Of a stretch of DNA of 64,000 nt, positions 7,963 to 16,082 are shown in pieces. Positions within the stretch are counted from its first letter, which is position 1, and the number at the start of each line of letters is the position of its first letter. Source of the stretch: Maricaulis sp048270095 (GTDB taxonomy: Bacteria; Pseudomonadota; Alphaproteobacteria; Caulobacterales; Maricaulaceae); contig NZ_JBLWTL010000005.1 of NCBI RefSeq assembly GCF_048270095.1, positions 62,001 through 126,000 of the forward strand, written 5' to 3'. The notes under the pieces are model-generated. The model saw nothing but the letters and a program-made list of their open reading frames with translations. It was not told where the DNA came from and made no database searches. Both the position numbers and the translations under genes were made by a program.

Positions 7963-9132
7963 TCAGTCCTCGACGCGCCGGCGGCGCAGGCGTTGCCAGA
8001 AACGTCGTCTTTCCGGCTTGGGCTGAGGCTTGAGATTGATGATGAAGTCGATCGCGCACTGTTGCCAGGAATGTTTCTCGGCGTGGGCGCGCGGGGCGGC
8101 GCGGTCGATCTCGAGGCAATCGAGACAGGCCTGGCGCAAATCCTCATTGATGAAGCCGCCACCCGAACCGGGAATAATATCCTTGGGGCCGTGGGCCGGG
8201 AAGGCCGCGACCGGTGTGCCGCAGGCCATGGCTTCCAGATTGACGAGACCGAATGTGTCGGTCCAGCTCGGGAAGACGAAGACATCGGCATCGGCAAAAT
8301 AGCGCGCCAGCTCATCGCCGAACTTCGACCCCGGGAATACCGCCTTGGGGTATTTGACGCCGAGCGATTCGCGCTGCGGCCCGTCGCCGACCACGACCTT
8401 GGTGCCCGGCAGGTCGAGCTCCAGGAAGCCCTCGATATTCTTCTCGACCGCGATGCGTCCGACATTGACCCAGATCGGGCGTTCCAGACCCTCATAGACA
8501 TCCTTGCCATCAACCATCCGCTTGTCGGGGTTGAACTGGACCGTGTCGACGCCGCGCGCCCAGGGGGTCAGATTCTTGAAGCCGCGCGCGGCGAGATCGT
8601 CACGCATGGACGGCGTCGTCACCATCATCCGGCCGCCGGCATTATGGAACCAGCGCATGAAGGCATAGCCGGCCGCCAGCGGGATGATCGGGAAGCGGGC
8701 ATTGATGTATTCGGGGAATTTGGTGTGATAGCTCGTGGTGAAGGGCAGTTTCCATTTCACGCAGATCGCGCGTGCGGCCATGCCCAGAGGGCCCTCGGTC
8801 GCGATATGGATCGCTTCGGGCTCGAATTCCTTGAAGCGGCGCGCGATATCCTTGCGGGCGCCGAAGGCGAGCTGGATTTCCGGATAGGTCGGCAGCGGCA
8901 TGGTCTTGTAGCCGAGGCCGGGATGGATCACCTCGACTTCATGGCCCATGGCGCGGCATTCGGCGACGGTGCGCGACAAGGTGCGCACGACCCCGTTCAT
9001 TTGTGGCTCCCAGGCATCGGTCACCAGCATGATGCGTTGCGGCTGGTCGTCGCCGCCATTTTCCGTATCGGCCGCAGCAGCAGCGTCATCGTCATCAATG
9101 TCGGCGTCGGGGCGTTCTGTTTGTTCGGTCAT
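7963..9132 (-). CDS. Family 4 glycosyltransferase (GT-B fold)
   Basis: About 389 residues from the ATG at 9132; a GTG at 9174 would add 14 residues and I cannot decide between them. An acidic N-terminal tail of about 20 residues precedes the Rossmann start RIMLVTDAWEPQMNGVVRTL, typical of GT4 enzymes such as MgtA-, SqdX- or Agt-like diacylglycerol glycosyltransferases. The C-terminal half carries VNVGRIAVEKN and the EX7E element in TFGLVNLEAMACGTP. The C terminus is very basic, which suits membrane-surface binding. It ends 9 bases from the terminator after pstS. Enzymes of this branch make glycolipids that replace phospholipids in phosphate starvation, but I see no Pho box before it, so that role is only a suggestion. 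Confidence 0.85.
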   Translation of the reverse strand: MTEQTERPDADIDDDDAAAAADTENGGDDQPQRIMLVTDAWEPQMNGVVRTLSRTVAECRAMGHEVEVIHPGLGYKTMPLPTYPEIQLAFGARKDIARRFKEFEPEAIHIATEGPLGMAARAICVKWKLPFTTSYHTKFPEYINARFPIIPLAAGYAFMRWFHNAGGRMMVTTPSMRDDLAARGFKNLTPWARGVDTVQFNPDKRMVDGKDVYEGLERPIWVNVGRIAVEKNIEGFLELDLPGTKVVVGDGPQRESLGVKYPKAVFPGSKFGDELARYFADADVFVFPSWTDTFGLVNLEAMACGTPVAAFPAHGPKDIIPGSGGGFINEDLRQACLDCLEIDRAAPRAHAEKHSWQQCAIDFIINLKPQPKPERRRFWQRLRRRRVED

Positions 9133-9565
9133 CGCGTTGTCGTCTGCCTTCTTGCTACGGGCGGCGCCAGGCACTGGCAGGCTCGTCCTGTCTCTGGCCC
9201 AGCATAGCGGGCATTTGCGGGCAATGAAGCGGCGATAGCGGTTGCTCCGCCGGGGTGGGTCAGTCGCCGCGCATCGCGAACCGGGCGTCCGGGGAAAAGG
9301 GCTCGAAAAGCAGTGCCGGTCAAGGCGAAGATTCCGTCTTCGCGCCGGGTTGCAGCGGAAAATTCAATCGCCTCGCGGCCGAATCAGACGGCGTGCTGCA
9401 AACTTTCGTCTCGGCGAACCTGCGCCGGCATGGGCGGCGATGCCCGTGCGCGCTGGCTTCGGCGGTGAAACAGAGGACTGGGCTTGCCGCGCCGGAAAGC
9501 CCGGATCATTCTCCGGACCATTCCCTGGCAGGCCATGCGGGCCCGTCGGCAATGGAGGGCACGCC
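9133..9565. other. Intergenic region between the glycosyltransferase and putA
   Basis: This 430-base divergent region has a small perfect hairpin GCGAAGA/TCTTCGC at 9325-9343 and otherwise nothing I recognise. The putA frame stays open back to 9242, but that extension is low-complexity and lacks family resemblance, so I treat it as non-coding leader. A Shine-Dalgarno GGAGGG at 9553-9558 sits at its right end. Confidence 0.5.
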
Positions 9566-12500
9566 TTGAATACACAGCCTCGCGACAGCATGAACTGGGA
9601 CAGCCTGGATACAGTGAAATTCGCCGATGAGGACGAATCAGTCGTCCATCTCGCTGAACGTACCGGGTTGAATGCTGACGCCCAGGCGCGCATCCAGACC
9701 GCCGCGGTCAAGCTGGTTCAACGCGCCCGCACTTCCAGTCGCAATCGCGGGCTGATGGAATCCTTCCTGCAGGAATTTGGCTTGTCCAACCGTGAGGGCC
9801 TGGCCCTGATGTGCCTGGCCGAAGCGCTGCTGCGCGTGCCCGATGCGGTGACCGCTGACCGGCTGATTGCCGAGAAGATTTCCGGTGGTGACTGGGTCGG
9901 CCATGCGGGCAAGTCGGAAAACTGGCTGGTCAATGCCTCGACGCTGGGGCTGATGATGACCGGCGGGATTATCGAAGTTGACCCGGAAGCGCGCAAAAAC
10001 CCCTCGCTCTATCTGCGCAAGATGACGCAAAAGCTCGGCGAGCCGGTCATTCGCGCCGCCGTCATGCAGGCGATGCGGATCATGGGTGAGCAATTCGTGC
10101 TTGGCCGCACGATCAAGGAAGCGCTCAAGCGCGGCCGCAAGGCCGGCAATAGCCTGTGCTCGTTCGATATGCTCGGCGAAGGCGCCCGTTCCGCCGCCGA
10201 TGCGGCCCGCTACCAGCAGCGTTATCTCGACGCGATTGCTGTCGTTGGCGCCGCCCGGGGAAAGGGCTCGATCGAGCAGGTCCACGGTGTTTCGGTGAAG
10301 ATTTCGGCCCTGCATCCGCGCTTTCATGCGGTGCAGAGCGAGCGGGTCATGGCCGAGGTCTATCCGCTCTTGCTCGAACAGGCGCGCGCGGCCAAGGCGC
10401 ATGATATCAGCCTCTGCTTTGATGCCGAGGAGAGCGATCGCCTGGTCCTCAGCCTGCAATTATTCGACCGGCTGGCCCGCGAGCCGGAGCTGGAAGGCTG
10501 GGGCGGGCTCGGCCTTGCAGTCCAGGCCTACCAGAAGCGCGCACCGCAGGTGATCGAACGGGTGATTGCGCTAGGGCGGGCTACCGGACGGCGCCTGCTC
10601 GTGCGTCTGGTCAAGGGGGCCTATTGGGATACCGAGATCAAGCTGGCCCACCAGATGGGCTGGCCGGACTTTCCGGTCTGGACCACCAAGCCGGCGACCG
10701 ATCTCAACTTCCTCGGCTGTGCCCGCGCCATGCTGGCTGCGCCGGATGCGATCTATGGTCAGTTCGCAACCCATAATGCGCACTCGCTTTGTGCCGTGCG
10801 CGAACTGGCCGAACAGGCCGGGGTCGAAAGCTATGAATTCCAGCGCCTGCACGGCATGGGTGAAGCGCTCTATCTCGCCGCCGATGAAGCCTATGGCGAG
10901 ACCGCTGTGCGGGTCTATGCCCCGGTCGGCAGCCATGAAGACCTCTTGCCCTATCTGGTGCGCCGCTTGCTGGAGAATGGGGCCAATACCTCCTTCGTCC
11001 ACTCCTTCCTGGATCCCGACGTGCCGGCGGAGGATGTCGCCAGCGGGCCGTTCGGCACGCGGACGCCATCAGCGCGTCACCCGTCCATCGCCACGCCAAT
11101 GGAGCTTTATGGCGAGGAGCGCGCCAATTCTGCCGGGATTGATCTGTCCCAGAACGCCGTGCGCGAGCGCATCGCCCGGGCGGTCGAGGCGCTCGACGAT
11201 GCCGGGCCTATCGTCTCCGCACCGCTGATCGGCGGCATTGCCCGCCTCGGCGGCGCCGCGCGGGCCGGCCAGGAATTGCCGGTCACCAGCCCGGTCGACC
11301 GCTCGCGTATTGTCGGGACTGTGCTGGAGGCGACGACCGAGGATATTGACGCGGCCTTCGAGCTGGCTGTGGCGGCACAACGGATCTGGGATGCGCGCGG
11401 CGGCAAGCATCGCGGCGCCATCCTGCGCCAGATGGCCGATGCGCTGGAGGCCGATGGTGATCGTTTTCTGGCGCTGATGGCGCGCGAAGCGGGCAAGACC
11501 CTGGCTGATGGCGTGGCGGAATTGCGCGAGGCGGCTGATTTTTGCCGTTATTACGCGGCCCAGGCCGAGCGCGAATTCGACGCGCCGGTGCGCCTGCCCG
11601 GACCGGCCGGCGAGACCAATCATCTCGGCCTCAAGGGACGTGGCGTTTTCGTCTGTATCAGCCCGTGGAATTTCCCGCTGGCGATCTTCACCGGCCAGCT
11701 CGCGGCCGCCCTGGCGGCGGGCAATGCCGTGATCGCCAAACCGGCGGAACAAACCCCGTTGATCGCCCATGAAGCGGCGCGGCTCTTCTTCGAGGCCGGC
11801 TTGCCGGTTGATGTCCTGCACATCCTGCCCGGCCGCGGCGAGAGTGTCGGCGCTTCGCTGACCAATGACCCGCGCACGGCGGGCGTCGCCTTCACCGGTT
11901 CGACCGATGTCGCGCGCATGATCAATCGGTCGCTGGCGGCGCGTGATTGCGCCATCGGCCCGCTGATCGCCGAGACGGGCGGACTCAATGCGATGTTCGT
12001 CGATACCACGGCCCTGCGCGAGCAAGTGGTTGATGATGCAACGCTGTCGGCTTTCGGCTCTGCCGGACAGCGCTGTTCGGCGCTGCGCATCCTTCTGGTG
12101 CCGGACGATAATGCCGATGCGACGATCAAGGCGCTGGCCGGTGCGATGGATGAGCTGGCGATTGGTGACCCGGCCGACCCGGCGACCGATATCGGGCCGG
12201 TGATCGATGGCGAGGCGCGCGAGATCCTGCTGCGGCACATGGAGAGAATGGAGGCCCAGGGCACGGTGATCCGTCACCTTGATTCCGGTGTCTGGGGTGA
12301 GGCCGGCTGCTATTTCGGACCGGCTCTGGTCGAGTTGCCCTCGGTCGACCTGCTCGAGCGCGAAGTGTTCGGCCCGATTCTGCACGTCATCCGGTACAAG
12401 CGGAACCAGTTGCACGATATCGCCGCCGCCCTCGCGTCGAAGGGTTATGGTTTGACCCTCGGTATTCACTCCCGGCTGGAGTCTTTCCACAGGGAAATCC

Positions 12501-12709
12501 AGGCGGCGGTGCCGGCGGGTAATGTCTACGTCAATCGGTCGATGACCGGCGCTGTCGTCGGGGTCCAGCCCTTCGGTGGAGAGGGCTTGTCGGGCACGGG
12601 CCCAAAGGCGGGCGGACCGCATTATCTGCACCGTTTCGCCGGCGAGCGCGTGGTCACCGTCAATATCGCGGCCCAGGGCGGCGACCCCGAATTGCTCAAT
12701 CTTTCCTGA
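9566..12709 (+). CDS. putA: Bifunctional proline dehydrogenase / delta-1-pyrroline-5-carboxylate dehydrogenase
   Basis: Converts proline to glutamate in two steps, first with FAD and then with NAD. The start is a TTG at 9566, chosen because GGAGGG lies 7 bases before it; ATG at 9590 has no such site. Length is then 1047 residues, the short PutA type without the N-terminal ribbon-helix-helix repressor domain. The proline dehydrogenase half (about 150-450) shows RRLLENGANTSFVHSF, the substrate-binding signature. The aldehyde dehydrogenase half (about 520-1000) has SPWNFPLAIFTGQ (NAD site), IAETGG (catalytic Glu) and GQRCSALR (catalytic Cys). No Lrp/AsnC-type putR-like regulator is adjacent. Confidence 0.95.
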   Translation: MNTQPRDSMNWDSLDTVKFADEDESVVHLAERTGLNADAQARIQTAAVKLVQRARTSSRNRGLMESFLQEFGLSNREGLALMCLAEALLRVPDAVTADRLIAEKISGGDWVGHAGKSENWLVNASTLGLMMTGGIIEVDPEARKNPSLYLRKMTQKLGEPVIRAAVMQAMRIMGEQFVLGRTIKEALKRGRKAGNSLCSFDMLGEGARSAADAARYQQRYLDAIAVVGAARGKGSIEQVHGVSVKISALHPRFHAVQSERVMAEVYPLLLEQARAAKAHDISLCFDAEESDRLVLSLQLFDRLAREPELEGWGGLGLAVQAYQKRAPQVIERVIALGRATGRRLLVRLVKGAYWDTEIKLAHQMGWPDFPVWTTKPATDLNFLGCARAMLAAPDAIYGQFATHNAHSLCAVRELAEQAGVESYEFQRLHGMGEALYLAADEAYGETAVRVYAPVGSHEDLLPYLVRRLLENGANTSFVHSFLDPDVPAEDVASGPFGTRTPSARHPSIATPMELYGEERANSAGIDLSQNAVRERIARAVEALDDAGPIVSAPLIGGIARLGGAARAGQELPVTSPVDRSRIVGTVLEATTEDIDAAFELAVAAQRIWDARGGKHRGAILRQMADALEADGDRFLALMAREAGKTLADGVAELREAADFCRYYAAQAEREFDAPVRLPGPAGETNHLGLKGRGVFVCISPWNFPLAIFTGQLAAALAAGNAVIAKPAEQTPLIAHEAARLFFEAGLPVDVLHILPGRGESVGASLTNDPRTAGVAFTGSTDVARMINRSLAARDCAIGPLIAETGGLNAMFVDTTALREQVVDDATLSAFGSAGQRCSALRILLVPDDNADATIKALAGAMDELAIGDPADPATDIGPVIDGEAREILLRHMERMEAQGTVIRHLDSGVWGEAGCYFGPALVELPSVDLLEREVFGPILHVIRYKRNQLHDIAAALASKGYGLTLGIHSRLESFHREIQAAVPAGNVYVNRSMTGAVVGVQPFGGEGLSGTGPKAGGPHYLHRFAGERVVTVNIAAQGGDPELLNLS

Positions 12710-12727
12710 GCCGGTTTCGAGCGTCTG

Positions 12728-12761
12728 CAGGCAGGTCTCAAACCCGTTTGAGGCCTGCCTG
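12728..12761 (+). terminator. Hairpin after putA
   Basis: 15-base arms at 12728-12742 and 12747-12761 with one mismatch and a 4-base loop, 18 bases past the putA stop. There is no T-run, so it may terminate weakly or only protect the mRNA 3' end. Confidence 0.6.
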
Positions 12762-12808
12762 AAGGGCTGTCTCAGAGATTAACCGGGTGTGCCGGCTTGC
12801 CTTCGTGG

Positions 12809-12824
12809 TTAACCGGTCATTAAC
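12809..12824 (+). promoter_or_regulatory. CtrA-box-like site upstream of nrdA
   Basis: TTAA (12809-12812), seven bases, then TTAAC (12820-12824) is a full match to the CtrA consensus TTAA-N7-TTAAC of alphaproteobacteria. It lies about 55 bases before the first NrdR box and about 180 bases before nrdA. A cell-cycle input on ribonucleotide reductase synthesis would be sensible; binding is inferred only. Confidence 0.55.
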
Positions 12825-12878
12825 TAAAAAAACCACTTTCGACCGGTATGCCCCGTTGACCACGAGGCCAAGGTTGAT

Positions 12879-12927
12879 CCACTATATATTGGGTCGGCTG
12901 GAGACAGCGGCACACTATACAGGTTTT
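12879..12927 (+). promoter_or_regulatory. Tandem NrdR boxes upstream of nrdA
   Basis: Box 1 (12879-12894, CCACTATATATTGGGT) matches 14 of 16 positions of the NrdR consensus acaCwATATATwGtgt. Box 2 (12912-12927) has a perfect left half ACACTATA and a degraded right half. The box cores are 33 bp apart, three helical turns, which is the usual NrdR operator layout. NrdR is an ATP/dATP-sensing repressor of ribonucleotide reductase genes. Confidence 0.75.
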
Positions 12928-13005
12928 TCCGACCATTCGGGTCTGCCGGGTACGCGAATCGACTTCCGCGCACCGCAGGGAAGAATTGTCTCGGAGTTGA
13001 GGAGC

Positions 13006-14910
13006 ATGACCATCATGACGCCACCGGATTCGGCCACCAGCCGCCAGTTAGACAGCGGCGCGGACATCGTCCGTGCGCCCCGCCGTGGACAGCCGAAATC
13101 AAACGCGGCGACGCATTTGCGCGTGGTGGAATCGATCCGTATCGATCGCAGTCGCGATGCCCTGCTGACCGAGTTTGGCAAGCGCACGCTGGAAGACCGC
13201 TATCTGCTCCCCGATGAGAGCTATCAGGACATGTTTGCCCGCGTCGCGACGGCCTATGCCGACGATGCCGAGCACGCCCAGCGCCTGTATGACTATATCT
13301 CGAATCTCTGGTTCATGCCGGCTACGCCGGTCCTGTCGAATGGCGGCGCCGAGCGCGGCCTGCCGATCTCCTGCTTCCTCAATTCGGTCGGTGACAGCCT
13401 CGACGATATTGTCGGCACCTGGACGGAAAATGTCTGGCTCGCCTCCAATGGTGGCGGCATCGGTACCTATTGGGGCGATGTGCGTTCGATCGGCGAGAAA
13501 ATCGGCGTCAATGGCCAGACCTCCGGCATCATCCCCTTCATCCGCGTGATGGACAGCCTGACCCTGGCGATTTCGCAAGGGTCCTTGCGCCGCGGTTCGG
13601 CTGCCGTCTATCTCGACATCCACCATCCGGAAATCGAGGAATTCCTCGAAATCCGCAAGGCGTCCGGCGATTTCAACCGCAAATCACTCAATCTCCATCA
13701 CGGCCTCAACATCACCGATGCCTTTATGGAAGCGGTGCGCGATGATCTCGAGTTTGAACTGCTCTCGCCGAAGAGCAAAGAGGTCGTCAAAACCGTCAAT
13801 GCCCGCAAGCTGTGGCAAAAAGTGATGGAGCTGCGCCTGCAGACCGGCGAGCCCTATATCATTTTCTCCGACACGGTGAATAACAATCTGCCCGCCCACC
13901 AGCGCAAGCTGGGCCTGAAGGTGCGCCAGTCGAATCTGTGTTCGGAAATCATGTTGCCGACCGGTTTCGATCATCACGGCAAGGACCGCACCGCCGTGTG
14001 CTGTCTGTCCTCGCTGAACGCGACCAAATATCTCGAATGGAAGGATGATCCGACCTTCATTGAGGATATTTTCCGCTTCCTCGACAATGTGCTGCAGGAC
14101 TTCATCGATCGCGCGCCGCCGGAAATGGACCGCGCTGTCTATTCGGCGATCTGCGAGCGGTCGGTCGGTCTGGGCCTGATGGGTTTCCATACCTTCCTGC
14201 AGCAGATGAATGCCCCGTTTGAATCGGCGATGGCGAAAAGCTGGAACATGAAAATGTTCAAGCATATCCGCACCCATGCCGATGCCGCCTCGGTGGTGCT
14301 GGCCGAAGAGCGCGGCGCCTGCCGCGATGCCGAAGAGAATGGCGTCAAGGCGCGCTTCTCGCACAAGCTGGCGATCGCACCGACCGCGTCGATCTCGATC
14401 ATTTGCGGTGGCGTCTCCGCCGGCATCGAGCCGATCCCGGCCAATGTCTACACCCACAAGACGCTGTCAGGCTCGACCACGGTCAAGAACCCGCAGCTTG
14501 AAGCCCTGCTCGAGGCCAAGGGCCTGAATGAGCCGGAAACCTGGTCATCGATTCTCGAGCATGAAGGCTCGGTCCAGCATCTCGACGCGCTCGACGAGCA
14601 CGAGAAAGCGCTGTTCCGTACCGCGTTTGAAATCGACCAGCGCTGGGTGATCGAGCATGCCGCCGACCGCACGCCGTTTGTGTGTCAGTCGCAATCGCTC
14701 AATGTCTTCCTGCCGGGCGATATCAATAAGTGGGATCTGCACATGCTGCACTGGACGGCGTGGGAGCGGGGCGTGAAATCGCTGTATTATTGCCGCTCCA
14801 AATCGGTCCAGCGCACCGCCTATGCCGGTTCGCAAAACAAGTCCGAGATCGAGGAATCGCTCGCGGCCGCAGCCCCGACCGATTACGAGGAATGCCTCGC
14901 CTGCCAATAG
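13006..14910 (+). CDS. nrdA: Ribonucleoside-diphosphate reductase, alpha subunit (class Ia)
   Basis: Large subunit that reduces ribonucleotides to deoxyribonucleotides. From ATG 13006 it has 634 residues; ATG 13015 is equally possible because GAGGAG at 12999-13004 suits it better. The three active-site cysteines are visible: PISCFLNS, the thiyl Cys in NLCSEIMLP, and AVCCLSSLN. The radical-transfer tyrosine pair is in SLYYCRS and the C-terminal redox pair is CLACQ. The protein is shorter than E. coli NrdA (about 760), and no N-terminal ATP-cone is seen, so dATP overall-activity control by that domain is probably absent. nrdB follows one gene later instead of directly. Confidence 0.95.
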   Translation: MTIMTPPDSATSRQLDSGADIVRAPRRGQPKSNAATHLRVVESIRIDRSRDALLTEFGKRTLEDRYLLPDESYQDMFARVATAYADDAEHAQRLYDYISNLWFMPATPVLSNGGAERGLPISCFLNSVGDSLDDIVGTWTENVWLASNGGGIGTYWGDVRSIGEKIGVNGQTSGIIPFIRVMDSLTLAISQGSLRRGSAAVYLDIHHPEIEEFLEIRKASGDFNRKSLNLHHGLNITDAFMEAVRDDLEFELLSPKSKEVVKTVNARKLWQKVMELRLQTGEPYIIFSDTVNNNLPAHQRKLGLKVRQSNLCSEIMLPTGFDHHGKDRTAVCCLSSLNATKYLEWKDDPTFIEDIFRFLDNVLQDFIDRAPPEMDRAVYSAICERSVGLGLMGFHTFLQQMNAPFESAMAKSWNMKMFKHIRTHADAASVVLAEERGACRDAEENGVKARFSHKLAIAPTASISIICGGVSAGIEPIPANVYTHKTLSGSTTVKNPQLEALLEAKGLNEPETWSSILEHEGSVQHLDALDEHEKALFRTAFEIDQRWVIEHAADRTPFVCQSQSLNVFLPGDINKWDLHMLHWTAWERGVKSLYYCRSKSVQRTAYAGSQNKSEIEESLAAAAPTDYEECLACQ

Positions 14911-14930
14911 GCGCCGCATCGCAAGTCTCT

Positions 14931-14969
14931 GAAAGCGCCGGTTCTTCTCCTTGAAGCGCCGGCGTTTTC
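14931..14969 (+). terminator. Probable terminator after nrdA
   Basis: GAAAGCGCCGG (14931-14941) pairs with CCGGCGTTTTC (14959-14969) with one mismatch around a 17-base loop; the second arm ends in TTTTC. It lies 20 bases past the nrdA stop. Confidence 0.65.
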
Positions 14970-15139
14970 ATGTCGGCTTTCGGGACGCGCTGGCGGCCAG
15001 TATCGTCAGAAAACCGACCGGTCCCATTGCATTTGAGTGGACACATCCCCGCGAAACCCGTTAACAATATTCTCGTTAAGGGTGAATCCGGGTGCTTCGG
15101 CACCTCGTATTTGCTTGTATCGCTTCTGGGGAGAGTGCG

Positions 15140-15958
15140 ATGCGACTGGGACGGACATCACAATTGCTTTGCGCGGGCATTGTCGCGTTTTCCGGGGCCA
15201 GCTATGTGCTGACGGCACCCGGTCAGGCCCGATCTGAATGGGCCTCCGCCAATCAGATGATTCAGGGGCAGTTTCCGGTCGAGGCCCCGGTGCGCCCGCT
15301 CTCCGCGCCGGCAGCCCGGGTCGCACTCACCGCACTGGCGCTCAATTCCGGCCAGGCCGATCATGACGCCTTCGCAGCGATGACCGTCCAGCCCGCTGCG
15401 CAATTTGATATGGGTGCGGCTGGTACCATCAAGGTGGCGGTTCTTGATGATGTCGCGCGCGATGCGAGTTTCGGGACGACCCGGCCAGGCCGCGGCGAGC
15501 ATTCTCCGGTCGTGGTCGACCCGGCTGATCACCGCACCATTGTCGCGGTCAATTATGAACGGCCTTTCGTATCGCGCGGCGAGGGCGAACAGCTCGATGT
15601 CTCGCTGACCCCGCGGGCCGCAGTCAGTCTCGGCCCCGAAGGCTCGGCCGCCGGTGCCGGCGCGGAGGTCCGGATCGGCCGTTATCTCGCTGACGACTAT
15701 CCCAGCTGGTATGTCTTTGCCGGAGCCGACCGGCGGGCCTTGATGTATGATCCTGCCCAGGGCATGGATTTCAACCGCGCGGTCTATATGACTAATCGTG
15801 AAGTGATCGGCGATGCCCAGGCCGGTGTCGCCATGCGGGTCGGCGAAGTCGATCTCTCGCTCGCCTATGTGCAGCGCAATTATCGCTATGTCGTCGGCGT
15901 CGACAAATTTCGGGAGAATGAGAGTTTTGGCGCCGTGACCGTGAATTGGCGCTGGTAG
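15140..15958 (+). CDS. Predicted outer-membrane protein, possibly LpxR-like
   Basis: The start at 15140 has a GGGGAGAG leader and gives 272 residues with a signal peptide (cleavage near residues 28-32). The C-terminal half alternates as beta-strands (ADDYPSWYVFAGADRRALMYD, VAMRVGEVDLSLAYVQRNYRY) and ends in VNWRW, a typical outer-membrane C-terminal signal. The strand pattern and the AGADRRALMYDP-like segment remind me of the LpxR/DUF2219 lipid A deacylase family, but I cannot see its full catalytic set and would not assign the function. It sits alone between nrdA and nrdB with a terminator before it. Confidence 0.7.
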   Translation: MRLGRTSQLLCAGIVAFSGASYVLTAPGQARSEWASANQMIQGQFPVEAPVRPLSAPAARVALTALALNSGQADHDAFAAMTVQPAAQFDMGAAGTIKVAVLDDVARDASFGTTRPGRGEHSPVVVDPADHRTIVAVNYERPFVSRGEGEQLDVSLTPRAAVSLGPEGSAAGAGAEVRIGRYLADDYPSWYVFAGADRRALMYDPAQGMDFNRAVYMTNREVIGDAQAGVAMRVGEVDLSLAYVQRNYRYVVGVDKFRENESFGAVTVNWRW

Positions 15959-16024
15959 ACTCACTTTTCCCCGGACAAACTGAGTCCAGCCCGCATCTAG
16001 CTGTAGACGTTTTGCTAACCACAG

Positions 16025-16040
16025 ACGCAATATGTTGTGT
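16025..16040 (+). promoter_or_regulatory. NrdR box upstream of nrdB
   Basis: ACGCAATATGTTGTGT matches 14 of 16 positions of the NrdR consensus, 42 bases before nrdB. A second box at the expected 31-33 bp spacing is not clear; the candidate near 15991-16006 is poor. It suggests that nrdA and nrdB, though separated, are co-regulated. Confidence 0.7.
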
Positions 16041-16082
16041 GTCGGGTCGAAACCGATTCCCATTTGCCTGAGGTGAGCCGCT

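Noticed and set aside
7921..9207. A 428-residue plus-strand frame opposite the glycosyltransferase
   Set aside because: It begins inside the terminator and mirrors the GT4 gene; composition is typical of a shadow frame.
11069..12631. A 520-residue minus-strand frame across putA
   Set aside because: Antisense to the aldehyde dehydrogenase half of putA, whose motifs are all on the plus strand.
15065..15081. Paired TTAA motifs before the outer-membrane gene at 15140
   Set aside because: The two TTAA halves are 11 bases apart rather than 7, so this does not match the CtrA box.
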